DNA of 64,000 bases from assembly GCF_014066305.1 (NCBI RefSeq), contig NW_023501081.1, positions 310,001-374,000 on the forward strand, read 5' to 3'. Positions 22,801-33,588 of this stretch are shown piece by piece. Origin of the DNA: Letharia columbiana. Its lineage: Eukaryota; Ascomycota; Lecanoromycetes; Lecanorales; Parmeliaceae. The notes under the pieces were generated by a model. That model ran no database searches. It had not been told where the DNA came from and saw only the letters and a program-made list of their open reading frames with translations. Position numbers and translations under genes: made by a program. The first letter of the stretch is position 1, and each line of letters starts with the position of its first letter.

Positions 22801-25186
22801 TCTGCCTCGGACGACGCCGTCTTCTCTAGAGTCGTTCTCGGTTTCGATCAGTGCGCTCAAATTGCAGCTAAATATGACCTTACAGATGCCCTTGATCACA
22901 TAATATTTTGTCTCAGCTCGATGTCTTCCTTGGCTTCAGATGTTCCTACGAATACCTCACTCAATACAGAGGTTCAGGCCGAAAAGAAGAGCGTCATGGT
23001 TAGTGAGCTTGCTGTCAAATTTGGACGGGACTACAAAGCTCAGTTGGCTTGTGCCGTATTGTTCCGGCTAGTACCAAGGAAGGAGTCTAAGATCAGAAAC
23101 GGATGGGATCACGTGAGTTGAATAGATGTTCATCCTTTTTTTGGACTCTAACATTCGGACAGATTGTTCGCATCTGGCTCAACTTATTCGCTAATTCGCT
23201 CTTGGCGCCTTCCTTCTCCAAGTCTGAGGACTTGCTCGATATTTCCCCAATACCGCTGCAACCGCCATCTCAAGTCATTGACCGTGAACAACGCAGTAGT
23301 GAAGGCGGGCTTATCCAGACTTTTAGTTCTTTCCTCTCGAGCTATGCAGCGGACGACCCTCCTGAGCCATCCGAAGAGGAGCTTGAGAGCACTCTTTGCA
23401 GTGTTGATTGCATTGACTCGTGTCCGATGACCAAAATATTCTCAAAGATTCTGTAAGTGCCATACTCATAGGCGGACATATAGTCTGCTCACCTATCTAT
23501 AGGGCAATGCCACCTCAAAGTCGCCAAAGCCTCGTTCGCGCTCTTCTCAAACAATTGCCGGAGCCATCTTCGCCCGCTGTTATCGTTGTAAGGCCGGACA
23601 GAAGTGGCCCTGCTCCTACCAGGACGAACGGTCATCGGGCAAATTCATTGAAACCAGCATATGATCCGTCGGTGGTGTTCGTACTTGAATTGGCAACAAT
23701 AGTGGCGACGCGAGACCATGTGTCCGTTACGCTGATGGGTCAGGCTGTGGCAGACGCTCTTCAAATTGTTGTGAGAGACGCCGCTAACGTACACCCTCTG
23801 ATACTGGCACGAGCAGTCTTCTACCTCCTCTACCTTTTGAACGCAAGCCAGGTAAGCCCCCACTTGAGTTTGTAGAGGGTCTCACTAAAGGTTTCGAAGG
23901 ATCACTCGTTTGTTCGCGCACCCGTCATACTTCATACTATTGCAGGCTACGACCAAGCAATCCTGGAGAAGGCCTCAATGCCCATTCTGAATGGCTTGAC
24001 ACTCTGCATCCGAGATCCCAGCCCGCTCAGAAATGAGGTCACCAATACCCCCGATTTTTGGTCTATAATACGAAGCCTCCATACGTTGCCAGACGCTGCA
24101 GGTAAGGCTTTCGATCTAGTGGCAAGGGTGGTGGTCGGACAGCAGGCTGCAGTGACCGCAGATAACTATAAAGATACTGTCTCATTGTTGAATGGTTTCG
24201 CCGCTGTGGGAAGTGTTGGAGCAGTAGTCGAACAGAAGCGCGACAAGACCGCCCGACGAAAGGAAAAGCCCACGAAGTCAGCCAAGCCTCGGTAATTGAC
24301 TCTACAATCGTGGATCATGTTTTATGCTGATGAGGTGCAGCGAGAATGAAGTCGTTGACCGTGGGTATCAAGCTGTTGTCATGATCTATCAGTTGACCAA
24401 CAGAGTTCCCGCTCTCATCAAGCAGTCTCATCTAGAGAGAAAAGAAGGTACACTTTTCCGACATTCAAAGCTGTCTTCAATGCAGCTGATTCGTGTTTAG
24501 CATGGTTGACGTATTGGTCGCCCATATTCGAAGCCCTTCGTTCTCAATGTCTCAACCCATGTCGAGAAATCAGACACCAAGCGTTTTCATGCCTGCAAAA
24601 CTCATTACTCTCGCCGGAGTTGGCATCTGCGGACCATCAGGAATGGACGGCAATCTTTGGGGAAGTCCTCTTCCCACTGATATCTCGGCTTCTCAGACCG
24701 GAGATCTACCAGACAGACCCTGTTGGGATGAGCGATACCAGGGTACAAGCTGCCAATCTGCTCTGCAAGATCTTCTTGCACTATCTTGTTCTGTTGTCGG
24801 AGTGGGACGGCATGCTAGACCTGTGGCTCCGAATTTTGGACATAATGGATCGCTTAATGAATAGCGGCCAAGGGGACAACCTCGAAGAGGCTGTTCCCGA
24901 AAGTCTCAAGAATATACTACTGGTTATGGCCGACGGTGGCTTCATCCAACCACCATCAGATGGCTCACCACCTACCGAGCTCTGGGATGAGACGTGTAAA
25001 CGAGTGGACAGATTTTTGCCGGACCTGATTGCGGAGATTTTTCCTCAAGTCAATGCTCCCCCGCCAGAGACCAAGCCTCCTGAAAGCGAGGACAAAGCGC
25101 CAGCTGAGCTAGCAGCAGCGCAAAAGCAAGCTTTGAAGGCAGAGCCTCCTCCAGCAGTCGAGCAGCCAAAGGAAGAATTAGACTGA
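19894..25186 (+). CDS. GEA2: Golgi Arf guanine nucleotide exchange factor Gea/GBF1 (Sec7 domain)
   Basis: Seven exons: 19894-20416, 20468-23112, 23163-23452, 23503-23851, 23900-24291, 24341-24447, 24501-25186; 1663 aa. It activates Arf1 on early Golgi membranes for COPI coat recruitment. Order: N-terminal DCB region (ISIAVDPVALITTECITVTSAMR follows a short polar leader), HUS region with the YINYDCE motif near residue 632, Sec7 domain at about 695-885 with the glutamic-finger loop FRLPGES near residue 800 and LNTDQHNPN, then the HDS helical repeats, and an acidic/Ala-Pro-rich tail. All introns are 48-53 nt with good donors except exon 6 (gtacac). GBF1 rather than the Sec7/BIG group is chosen because of the motif details and length. 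A. nidulans-type fungi have one GEA, so the numeral is nominal. Confidence 0.93.
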
Positions 25187-25877
25187 GCTGCGTAAAGGTC
25201 AACATTCTCTAGTGGGAGTTTTAGAAAGGGTGCGCCGAGGCGAAAAACCCATCCAGCTTGTGTAAGATCTTGTTATGCATCAACACCCGTGTGCCTTTCA
25301 AGCATTGCTAGTCAATCACGCATGGACTTTAATACTCCATGTTTTCCCATAGATGAGATTGTAATCTTCATTTCTGCATACAACTAGGAAGTACAGGTGT
25401 AAGGACTCTACCTCATGGTCCAAGGCGAGACGTATATGTGGTGTCATATCGAAGATCTGTTTCAGCCTGGCCTGGAGCTTCCAATGCCGAAGGATTCATA
25501 GTTAAGCAGTTTCTGCCGCAATATCAGGCCCTACCACCACACTATCTATCCCTCAGCACAAACCGTAAGAGTGGTGTCTTCGATACTCTTAGGTCAAAGC
25601 ACAAACTGCGAATTTCCCGTCCCAGCAACAAACTCCCAGAGCTTGCACTGACCGGAAGCGCCATGCCAGCTTATGAGATTGCAAGCCTACTTTTGCCGAT
25701 TGAGGACTTCGCAATAGTCTTGCGAGCGATCAATGGACCATTTAACCAGCTTGAGCTGCCTGACGTGGTCTCTGTTCCTTTCATTGACTCCATTCCAGGG
25801 GTTGGCCGCGTGTGATGCTTACGACGTGCATTTGGTCGCAGCGTTCTTGGAGCTGCTTCCTTCTCTAATCCAATCCT
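25187..25877. other. Convergent intergenic region
   Basis: 3' ends of the Arf-GEF gene (+) and SYF1 (-) face each other across 690 bp. It contains a 125-codon plus frame at 25,438-25,815 that starts with GTG, shows no domain and is probably chance. Confidence 0.5.
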
Positions 25878-28543
25878 TCACTCATCCTCAAGATCGACAT
25901 CCAGCGCATCAGGGTTGGCAGCCATCGCTGGTTCCTTTGGTGGAGGAATATTTCCGCCTTGGGGGCCAGTGCTCGCGGCAACAAAGCCCACCGGTGCACG
26001 AGCTTGGCGTGCCAGCGTAGCCATCGCATCCGCTTGCTCATTTGATTCACCTTCGCCATTCTCGTTATCTCTGTCTTCGGGTCTTTGCTGACTTCTCGCG
26101 AGTGCTTGTGACGCAATGAAGTTGACATCGGTGTTGTACTGAGCTTGCACACTCCGCTTGATGCGAAGCATTTCCTTGAATGTATCTTCGTTGCCATGCT
26201 GCACCTCGAATTCCTCCCACTTGTGCCAGAATGTTGGGGTAGTTCTTGGATCGCAGAACTGCGAAGCATGCCCATATATGGCTCGAGCTCTGTCGATTTC
26301 ACCCAGTCGTCGTTCCATCTCGGCGAATTTGAGACACATTTCACGGGCTTCTTTGTCGGGCAACGCGGCAATGGCTCTCTCGTAGATGGGACGTGTTGAA
26401 GTGAGTCCGAAATTCGAGGCAGATTTCGTGATATAGAAGTTGAACATCTCAAACTTATCGTCATCCGACACGGCGCGAGTGGCCCTCTCGTAGATTCGCA
26501 TGGCGTGCCGAGCGAGACCGCGCTCCTCTTCTAAACTTCCATACATAAGGTATAGACCCTTCGCAAATTTGGGCGGGCAGCCTTCGACAGCTTGCTCGAA
26601 CAGATCCCTCAATCTCTCAATCCCAATTTTGCGGTCCACCGCCTTTGTCAGGTATAGATTCCACAACTCAAAGGCGACTGGGTAGTTGAAGAGATCCAAG
26701 CCGCGCTCATAGATTTTGAAAGATTCCTCGAAGTACTTGTTTTCCTCCATTAGGTTAGCAAAGTTGACCACAGTCTGTGGAGTGGCTATTCGAAGTTCAA
26801 AGATCCTTTCGTAGACTTTCTTCGTCTCTTCTAAGGTGCTTACGCTTTCCACCAGATCCACATAGAAGCTCCATAACTTCCAGCTCTTGTGGACTCGCTG
26901 CTGCGGCGAAAGCGTCTCGTCGAAGTAATCGACTGTGGACCTTTTCGGCGCCTGGGTGGCCTTCGCCATGATGTCCACAGCTCGATCAAAGTTCTCGTTC
27001 CTAAGCTCCATCTCGGCCCAACCGCACCACATCTCTGCAAGCTCAGCCACCGACTTGAATGGCACATTAACAGCTTTCTCGGTGATGATGCGTGCGGTGC
27101 GAAGGTCTCCACCCTCATCGTAGAACTTCGCATAATTCAGCCATAATCCATAAAACTTGCCAACGGCTTTCCTTGGTTGCACTGCCGCAATCGCATCCGT
27201 GTAAGTTTGGACCACTTCCTTCTTGTTGTCTCCCCAGAGGACCACCCTTTTCTCCCACTCATTGACGTTGTTTGGATTTTGGCGCAAAAGTACATCGTTC
27301 ACTAAGAACGGTCGTCGATCCATAAGTTGCTCGAAGCGCATCATTCGGATGTCCAGGTCAAAGTCGGCATTCTCGTTGACCTTGCCCTTGTCGGACCGCA
27401 CGGCCGCAGCATCCATCAGGGTACTAATGATAGATTCCTCGAACTCCGCGTAGGAATCAAAGACAATGGTGAAATCTCGGACAGTCATAACGGTTGTGAT
27501 GCCTTCTTCAAAAACATCCCGCGCTCTTTCAAAATTGCCCCTTGTGATCCAGTACGTTGCAAGCCCTGCCCAAAGCTTCCCGCGTTGGTCTGCAAATCTC
27601 TCTATGCCACTGCGTATAATTTTCTCAGTATCCATGCCAACATCGCCTCCTGTCTCAATTTCCTTTGCTCGTGTGACCAAAAGATCCACCATTTCACTCC
27701 ACAACTGGAAGTTGCTTTTCGTGTGCTTGCTTCGAAATTTGGGTTTATTCAGTATATCCACGTATTTTCTGACAGCTTCGGTGTATCGGCCGTTCTCTAT
27801 CAAGAGTTCTATGAAATCCTCGCTATCCTCTGGGTGAATTTGCATGTATCGCCTCCAGATCTTGATCGCTGTATCTCCAGACGCAGAGTTGGCGAAAGGT
27901 CTATAGAGGGCCCATAGTCTGTTATGTTGCGTAATTGGCAGTGCTCGTAAAGCTCTGTCGAAAGTGCGCCGCGTGGGAGTGACAAGAGGCTGCTTCATCA
28001 AGAAAGAGAGGTACATTTCCCATATCTTCGGCATTTTGTTCAGCAAAATCAGTGCTCGCTCGAAAAGTGCGTTAACCTTTGCGTACTCTGCCGAGTATAT
28101 CGCAGAATTTTTGTTGCGAAGATGCTTGATCCGCAATTCCAGGTACTATGTATGATACATCAGCCTCACAGACCCTCATTCGTTGCAATTGCGACATACC
28201 ATTTTCCAAAGTTTGTAAGAACGCGGCAGCTGTATGCAAGCCCTCTCGAGTATCTTTGTGATCAATCAGCTCAGTGCACGTGACTTTAGAAAGACGCTCC
28301 AACGTACGAAGGCTTGTTCGAGAAGTGTGCCATGCTGGTGCTTGTAGTCAATGTAGATCAACCAGGGTTTGATAGATCCAGGATCACGCAGGATGTCTTG
28401 CTCGTAAACGACGTCGTCTGAGGACTGTAAATCCCAGTCAGCGGCACCATTCACGGTACAGTGGAGGTCGTACTCACGATGAGATACAAAGACGAGTCTG
28501 AGCTCCGTGTGGAGCTTTTTGGCGGGGCAGCGAGGTTTGCCAT
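25878..28543 (-). CDS. SYF1: Pre-mRNA splicing factor Syf1 (XAB2), HAT repeats
   Basis: Exons 28543-28478, 28424-28308, 28253-28200, 28145-25878; 834 aa. Syf1 is a scaffold of the NineTeen complex (Prp19-associated) in the activated spliceosome. Seen: N-terminus with SLYLI joined to SSDDVVYEQDILRDP, then repeated HAT motifs through the whole protein (for example ALPDKEAREMCLKFAEMERR, WHKWEEFEVQHGNE), ending in an acidic DVDLEDE. Three short 5' introns precede one long exon. Splicing joins LERACIQLPRSYKLWKM to YLELRIKHLRNKN in frame. Length agrees with the family. It is head to head with VMA8, with 363 bp between the start codons. Confidence 0.95.
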
Positions 28544-28906
28544 GATTGGCCGTTTCACGCCTGGCATGCCCAACTCACAAAGCTGAAGAGCTTCGGTGGC
28601 TGACGCGATGAAGGAATTTTGTGCTCATTGAAACTCGAATAATTTGTACCTAACTTACTCCGTACATTGCGCTTATAAAAAGTCGGCCTCTATTTCGCCG
28701 ACCTCGAGCTGTGGTGAAGTTACCGAAATGATTGGCGAGTGCTGCCCGACCTCACTTGCGTCTTGTTGCCTCTTTATCTATTTTGTTCGCACAATCATCC
28801 AGTTCATTCCTGAGTCTGCACCTGAAGTCTTTGTCCCACGTTACGCGAATTACCTGACTGCTTCAGCGACTGGGTGCCACGACGTCACATTCCACCATCA
28901 TCCAAG
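28544..28906. promoter_or_regulatory. Shared promoter region of SYF1 and VMA8
   Basis: 363 bp between two divergent start codons, therefore holding both promoters. I do not identify a specific transcription factor site with confidence. Inference from gene arrangement only. Confidence 0.6.
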
Positions 28907-29896
28907 ATGTCTGGAGCTGGGGTAGGCAATTGGGGCTATCGGACCTGCATACAAGAATACTCACTAATCATACGGATTGCATCAGGATCGGGAAGCTGTC
29001 TTCCCAACGCGACAGTCCCTGGGTGCTATGAAGAACAAGCTTAAGGGCGCCGAGACCGGGCATAGTCTACTCAAAAGAAAAAGCGAAGCCTTGACAAAGT
29101 ACGTCTTGCCCATTCATTTCACGAGTTGAGCGTTAACGCTCTATCAGGCGCTTTCGAGGTATGCTACGTCCAGATTTAGACTCTACACTTGATGGCTAAA
29201 GCGAGCAGAGATCACAAGACGAATTGACGAGGCAAAGAGGAAGATGGGCCGTGTGATGCAGATTGCGGCTTTCTCGCTAGCCGAGGTCACATATGCAGTT
29301 GGCGGAGACATTGGGTATCAGATCCAGGAATCAGCGAAGCAAGCTCGCTTCAGAGTCCGCACGAAACAGGAAAACGTTTCTGGAGTTTTCCTACCTCAAT
29401 TCGAGAGCTACACGACAGAAGGGAACAACGATTTCGGGTTGACAGGTTTAGGGAAAGGAGGGCAGCAGGTTCAGCGGTGCAGAGAGACATACGCCAGAGC
29501 TGTGGAAACTCTGGTAGAGCTCGCTAGTTTGCAAGTAAGTCATCAGTGTCCAGACCCGAGAATCGTCGAAGATATCTCTAACATTTCGCCCAGACAGCTT
29601 TTGTCACCCTAGACGAAGTCATCAAGGTCGTCAACAGGAGAGTCAATGCAATCGAACACGTTATCATACCACGCACGGAGAACACCATCAAGTATATCAA
29701 TTCTGAGCTGGATGAACTTGACAGAGAGGAATTTTACCGCCTGAAGAAGGTCAAGAGCAACAAGCAGCGAGACAACAATGCCGCAGAACAGGAAGAGAAG
29801 GCATCCAAGAGGCGCGGAAGCGACAAGGAGAATGCCGACGATCCTGGAGCTACCGACATCCTAGGGGAACAAGAAGATCAAGATGTGATATTCTAG
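28907..29896 (+). CDS. VMA8: V-type proton ATPase subunit D (Vma8)
   Basis: Exons 28907-28921, 28986-29098, 29148-29158, 29209-29534, 29594-29896; 255 aa. Subunit D is the central rotor shaft of the V1 sector and couples ATP hydrolysis to proton pumping into vacuoles and Golgi. Seen: MSGAG then [36 protein letters not shown], a long helical hairpin, [16 protein letters not shown] restored by the last splice, and a charged C-terminus. The first exon codes only five residues and the third is an 11-nt microexon; without it the KRFRE segment and the frame are lost. Fungal subunit D is about this length, with a longer acidic tail than in animals. Confidence 0.95.
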
Positions 29897-30121
29897 GTCG
29901 CATGACACTTGCTATGGTCCAGGTGAGTTGCGGTTTACGCTTCCCGATTATGGCTTGCGCTTGTAGAAATAGGGTATATAGACATCGCATCAACCGTCTA
30001 GTCTGTCTGATGCGTTTCTCCCTAGTCGGACATCGGTCACTCACGTTTGCACTGCACGTGCTTTTCAAGAGGAGGTCAAAACTTCTGCTCCACAGTTGAT
30101 CGAGACTTTTTCGATTTTGCA

Positions 30122-31076
30122 TCACTGGCGTTGATACACAACCTTTACCACTTTGCCTTCCTCGCCCAGAGCCATCCCGGCAGTATTCTCCTTCGCACTA
30201 ATAGCACCTGCTTCAGCTTCGTATTCAACGAAAGCTATGCCTCTCCTCCCAGGCACCAGTCGCACTTCCCTAAATCCTTCGAACCTGCCAAATATTGCAG
30301 TGAGTCCGTCCACGCCATAGTCCTCTGGTAGATTCTGCACGAACAGAATCTTGTTGGGTGGTAGGTACTCTTCTGGTATGACTGCGCCTGCTGCTGGATT
30401 CGAAGATTTGAGACCAGCTCCGCGAGAAGCTTTGACCGGCCGAGCAGTGCCAGCTTCTGGAGGAGCACCAGCTGCTGGACGCTTCAATTTCTTCTGGGCT
30501 TCCGCAGACTCGTACGCTTGCTTTCTCTCTGTAGTCGCGGTGGTCAGCTGGTTCATAATCTATCAAGGGCCGGTGCACGTGTTCGTACCTTTTTCAGCCA
30601 GCCTCCGGCGCCTATGTGCCTCGAAGGCTTCTGGGGGTCCCTCTCTTTGCACCGTAGCATCGCTCTTTGTTCTCGCATAGTCCAGCAACATAGGCTTATC
30701 AAACAACTCGAACCCTTGGACCTCCTTGATCGCCCGCTCGGCAGCTTCGGTCTCGTCAAAGACTACGAAAGCCTGGCCTTTGGCTTTGAGGTTCGGCTTG
30801 GCGACGAGTTCGATGACATTGCCGTATTCAGAGAAGATTTCGGTGAGAGCTTCTTTCAGCTGGTCCAATTTGATACGTTCTTCCAAATTCTTAACCTGTA
30901 TCATACATCAGTGCATGTCATCTCGAGCTGAAGCAACGCGACTGTGCTGGGCTAGGCATGCTAACGTAAACCCTATAACTTCATCAGCCATGTGCTCAAG
31001 AAGGGTAGAGGACGGATGCTAAGCACGTAGGATTCGATGGATTGGTGACACCAGCGTGGGCTGCTACGGCAGCCAT
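30122..31076 (-). CDS. U1A / U2B'' family snRNP protein, two RRMs
   Basis: Exons 31076-31027, 30972-30966 (7-nt microexon), 30895-30589, 30528-30122; 256 aa. Spliceosomal protein of the U1A/U2B''/SNF family; many fungi have one protein serving U1, U2 or both, so I leave the symbol open (S. cerevisiae Msl1, S. pombe Usp102). Seen: RRM1 with RNP2 VYVKNL and RNP1 KGQAFVVF, a basic linker (RRRRLAEKERKQAYESAEAQ), a Pro/Ala-rich stretch, and RRM2 with ILFVQNL and GIAFVEY. The RNP2 motif is completed only if the 7-nt exon is included. An ORF start at 30,556 (MNQLTTA) is intron read-through. The gene lies tail to tail with VMA8. Confidence 0.9.
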
Positions 31077-31146
31077 GGTTAATATTGGATGGACAGAGTG
31101 ACGTTGTGCCGGGGCTGGGTTCTACAAAGTTACAGCCAAGATTGAA

Positions 31147-31239
31147 TTAGCGTGTTCAAAAAGAATGCGAAAGTACTATCAGATTGGAGGGTTACCTTAC
31201 GTGAGTGCCAAGCTTTCGCAATCTTTTTGAACACGCTAA
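31147..31239. repeat. Foldback repeat, 27-bp arms
   Basis: Arms 31,147-31,173 (begins ttagcgtgttcaaaaag) and 31,213-31,239 are inverse complements with one mismatch, separated by 39 bp. It lies between two divergent genes (the U1A/U2B'' gene and CCA1). It could be a small MITE remnant or an RNA hairpin. Confidence 0.85.
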
Positions 31240-31381
31240 AAGTGCGGAGCAAAGCCGCCTGGCCCTCCACCACCTCTAGTGTACTATTTATATTAAACAC
31301 CTGACTGATGAGTCAAATGGAATCTTGACGAGAGTCACAAATGGCTTGATATGACTGTCAAGACATGATTTCCAGTCCTGA

Positions 31382-33088
31382 ATGCATCTGCGTAAGTTCT
31401 TTCAACGACGGTGTCTTGTATTAAGGATCACGAAGAGACTCCACTCGCGACAAGCAACCATGAAAAAGAGTATCAAACTGACTCCGGAAGAGGCAACATT
31501 GCGGCAGTTGTTCCTTGACATATCCTCTTACCTCGTCACACTCGGGGATTACCGCAAAAAGCCAGAACTCAGATTCGCTGGAGGATGGGTGCGAGACAAG
31601 CTATTAAATTTACCTAGCAAGGACATCGATGTTGCCATAAGCAATATGACTGGCTCTGAGTTTGGATCTCTAATGAAGCAATACGTGGAGCTGCCCGAAG
31701 CACGGCATAAATACGGAAACAACATTCTTGGTCGCTTAGCCAAAATTGAAGCAAACCCTGAAAAATCGAAGCATCTCGAGACTGCTACAATGAAGGTTCT
31801 CGGTTTTGACATAGACTTGGTCAACCTTCGCAAAGAAACGTATACCAATGACAGCCGCAACCCTACTGTGGAATTTGGCACCCCCAAAGAAGACGCTCTT
31901 CGTCGAGATTCGACCATCAACGCCCTGTTCTACAACCTTGAAACGTCCAAAGTAGAGGACTTTACTGGAAGAGGGTTTCAAGACATGAAACGCAAAGTCA
32001 TCAAGACACCGTTGGCACCCTTGCAAACGTTCAAAGATGACCCTTTGAGGGTGCTGAGAAGTATACGCTTCGCGAGCCGCCTGATGTATGAAATTGATCC
32101 CGAAGATGAGATGGCCATGAGGGATCGTGCTATCAAAGCTGCACTAAGACTCAAGATCACCCGCGACAGAGTGCGTGTCGAGATATTGAAGATGCTGGGG
32201 TGGCCAGAACCGCATCAATCGCTCTGTTTTTTGGAAGGACCAAGCCCTCACAGAGCGCTATCTTTAATTGATCGTCTTGGCTTGTATAATGAAGTCTTCA
32301 CTGATCCTACTATTGCAGACTGCAAGTTGGTTGACACTGCGAACTGGTGTCAAACCTACAACCAGCTACGGGACATCATTATGACAGGATCAGAAGGATC
32401 AACCTCTCCGGAATCTTTCAAGACCATTCGACCAATCTTATTACAAAACCCTGAGGATTTTTACCATGCATGGATACTGACATGCTTTGTTCCCTGGGCG
32501 AGGGAGCCTCCAAGGTCTCCCCAGAAATCTTCCAAACGACCAATAAGTGCGGCAGGTCTTGCAGCACGAGAAGGTATCAAAGCCGAAAACAAGATCTACA
32601 AACTTGTTGACGATGCTGTCACTCATCTGCAAGACATTGTCGAAAAGAAGAACGCCGTCAGTCACGAGGATCAGACGACGACCCTACCCTTAAAGCGGAA
32701 GCAGGGAGCCTGCGCTGAAAGTCAACGCGAATTGCAAGGAATGGCCATTCGCAAGTGGGGACCCAACTGGCGAAGTAGTGCCATGTACGCTCTGCTAGCC
32801 GAAGTTGCGGAGGCCAAGACAGTGACTGATTCCCGGGCGGTCTTGGACGGATACTCCTCGTGGCTATTGCAACTTCAATCACTCAACCTTCTGAAAGCAT
32901 ATGAAACACCGCTACTCGTGAAGGGTGATGGGCTAATGGAAGCCTTCAATTGCAAAGGTGGGAACTGGCTGCCTGCAGCTTTGGATTGCGTGATGAAATG
33001 GCAACTTCGCAACCCAGACCGGAAGGACGCTGCGGGTGCTATCGCAGAGGTTTTGGAAAGGAAGGAGGAGCTGAACATCCCGCCCTGA
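31382..33088 (+). CDS. CCA1: CCA-adding tRNA nucleotidyltransferase
   Basis: Single exon, 568 aa. It adds or repairs the 3' CCA end of tRNAs. Seen: the class II nucleotidyltransferase signature GGWVRDKLL followed by KDIDVAIS (the two catalytic Asp), RRDSTINALFYNL, EDFTGRGFQDM, and DDPLRVLRSIRFASR of the head/neck domain, then a helical body. The N-terminus MHLRKFFQRRCLVLRITKRL is basic and lacks acidic residues, as in a mitochondrial presequence; a second in-frame ATG at 31,460 (MKKSIKL) would give the cytosolic/nuclear form, matching the known use of several starts in yeast CCA1. The foldback repeat lies about 140 bp upstream. Confidence 0.95.
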   Translation: MHLRKFFQRRCLVLRITKRLHSRQATMKKSIKLTPEEATLRQLFLDISSYLVTLGDYRKKPELRFAGGWVRDKLLNLPSKDIDVAISNMTGSEFGSLMKQYVELPEARHKYGNNILGRLAKIEANPEKSKHLETATMKVLGFDIDLVNLRKETYTNDSRNPTVEFGTPKEDALRRDSTINALFYNLETSKVEDFTGRGFQDMKRKVIKTPLAPLQTFKDDPLRVLRSIRFASRLMYEIDPEDEMAMRDRAIKAALRLKITRDRVRVEILKMLGWPEPHQSLCFLEGPSPHRALSLIDRLGLYNEVFTDPTIADCKLVDTANWCQTYNQLRDIIMTGSEGSTSPESFKTIRPILLQNPEDFYHAWILTCFVPWAREPPRSPQKSSKRPISAAGLAAREGIKAENKIYKLVDDAVTHLQDIVEKKNAVSHEDQTTTLPLKRKQGACAESQRELQGMAIRKWGPNWRSSAMYALLAEVAEAKTVTDSRAVLDGYSSWLLQLQSLNLLKAYETPLLVKGDGLMEAFNCKGGNWLPAALDCVMKWQLRNPDRKDAAGAIAEVLERKEELNIPP

Positions 33089-33588
33089 ACAAGTCCTTTC
33101 GATTGGAGCGGCGAAGAGATACAGCAAGCTTTTGGACCCGGCAAGGACAACGTGGACAGCGAAAGCTTTGTCAGTCGCATTGCAATGGCAGCTCCGCAAT
33201 TCATACAAGACAAATGTGGCGGACGGCATTGGAAAGGTTTTGGCAGTGAGAGAACTGTATCCCTGGCGAGTAGATACGCAGACTTTTTGATGCCGGCAGG
33301 GCCCCGTGGATGGGGCAAGATGTGCACGCCGCAAAGAAATGGCAACTCCGGATGTGATAGATGAGGCCGCCGGTGTTGCGGTATTGCAGAGACTTTGGCG
33401 AGGGGAGAGCAATGTAGCATTGGCTAAGTAGCTTAGATTCACACAGCATCCATCAGTACCTAACAAATGCTCTCAGTGTCTGTGAAAACACTAGATTTAG
33501 AATTAAAGCCTCCTGTGCGACACTTTTCTCTACACGTACAATGCTTTTGATATGATCTTTGCCCAGTCTACCACATAATTGCTGGATC
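33089..33588. other. Intergenic region CCA1 to TTI2-like gene
   Basis: 500 bp between two plus-strand genes. Minus frames here are antisense shadows of the CCA1 end. Nothing else seen. Confidence 0.5.

Noticed and set aside
25438..25815. 125-codon plus-strand frame between the Arf-GEF gene and SYF1
   Set aside because: Starts with GTG, no recognisable motif, lies in a convergent 3' region.
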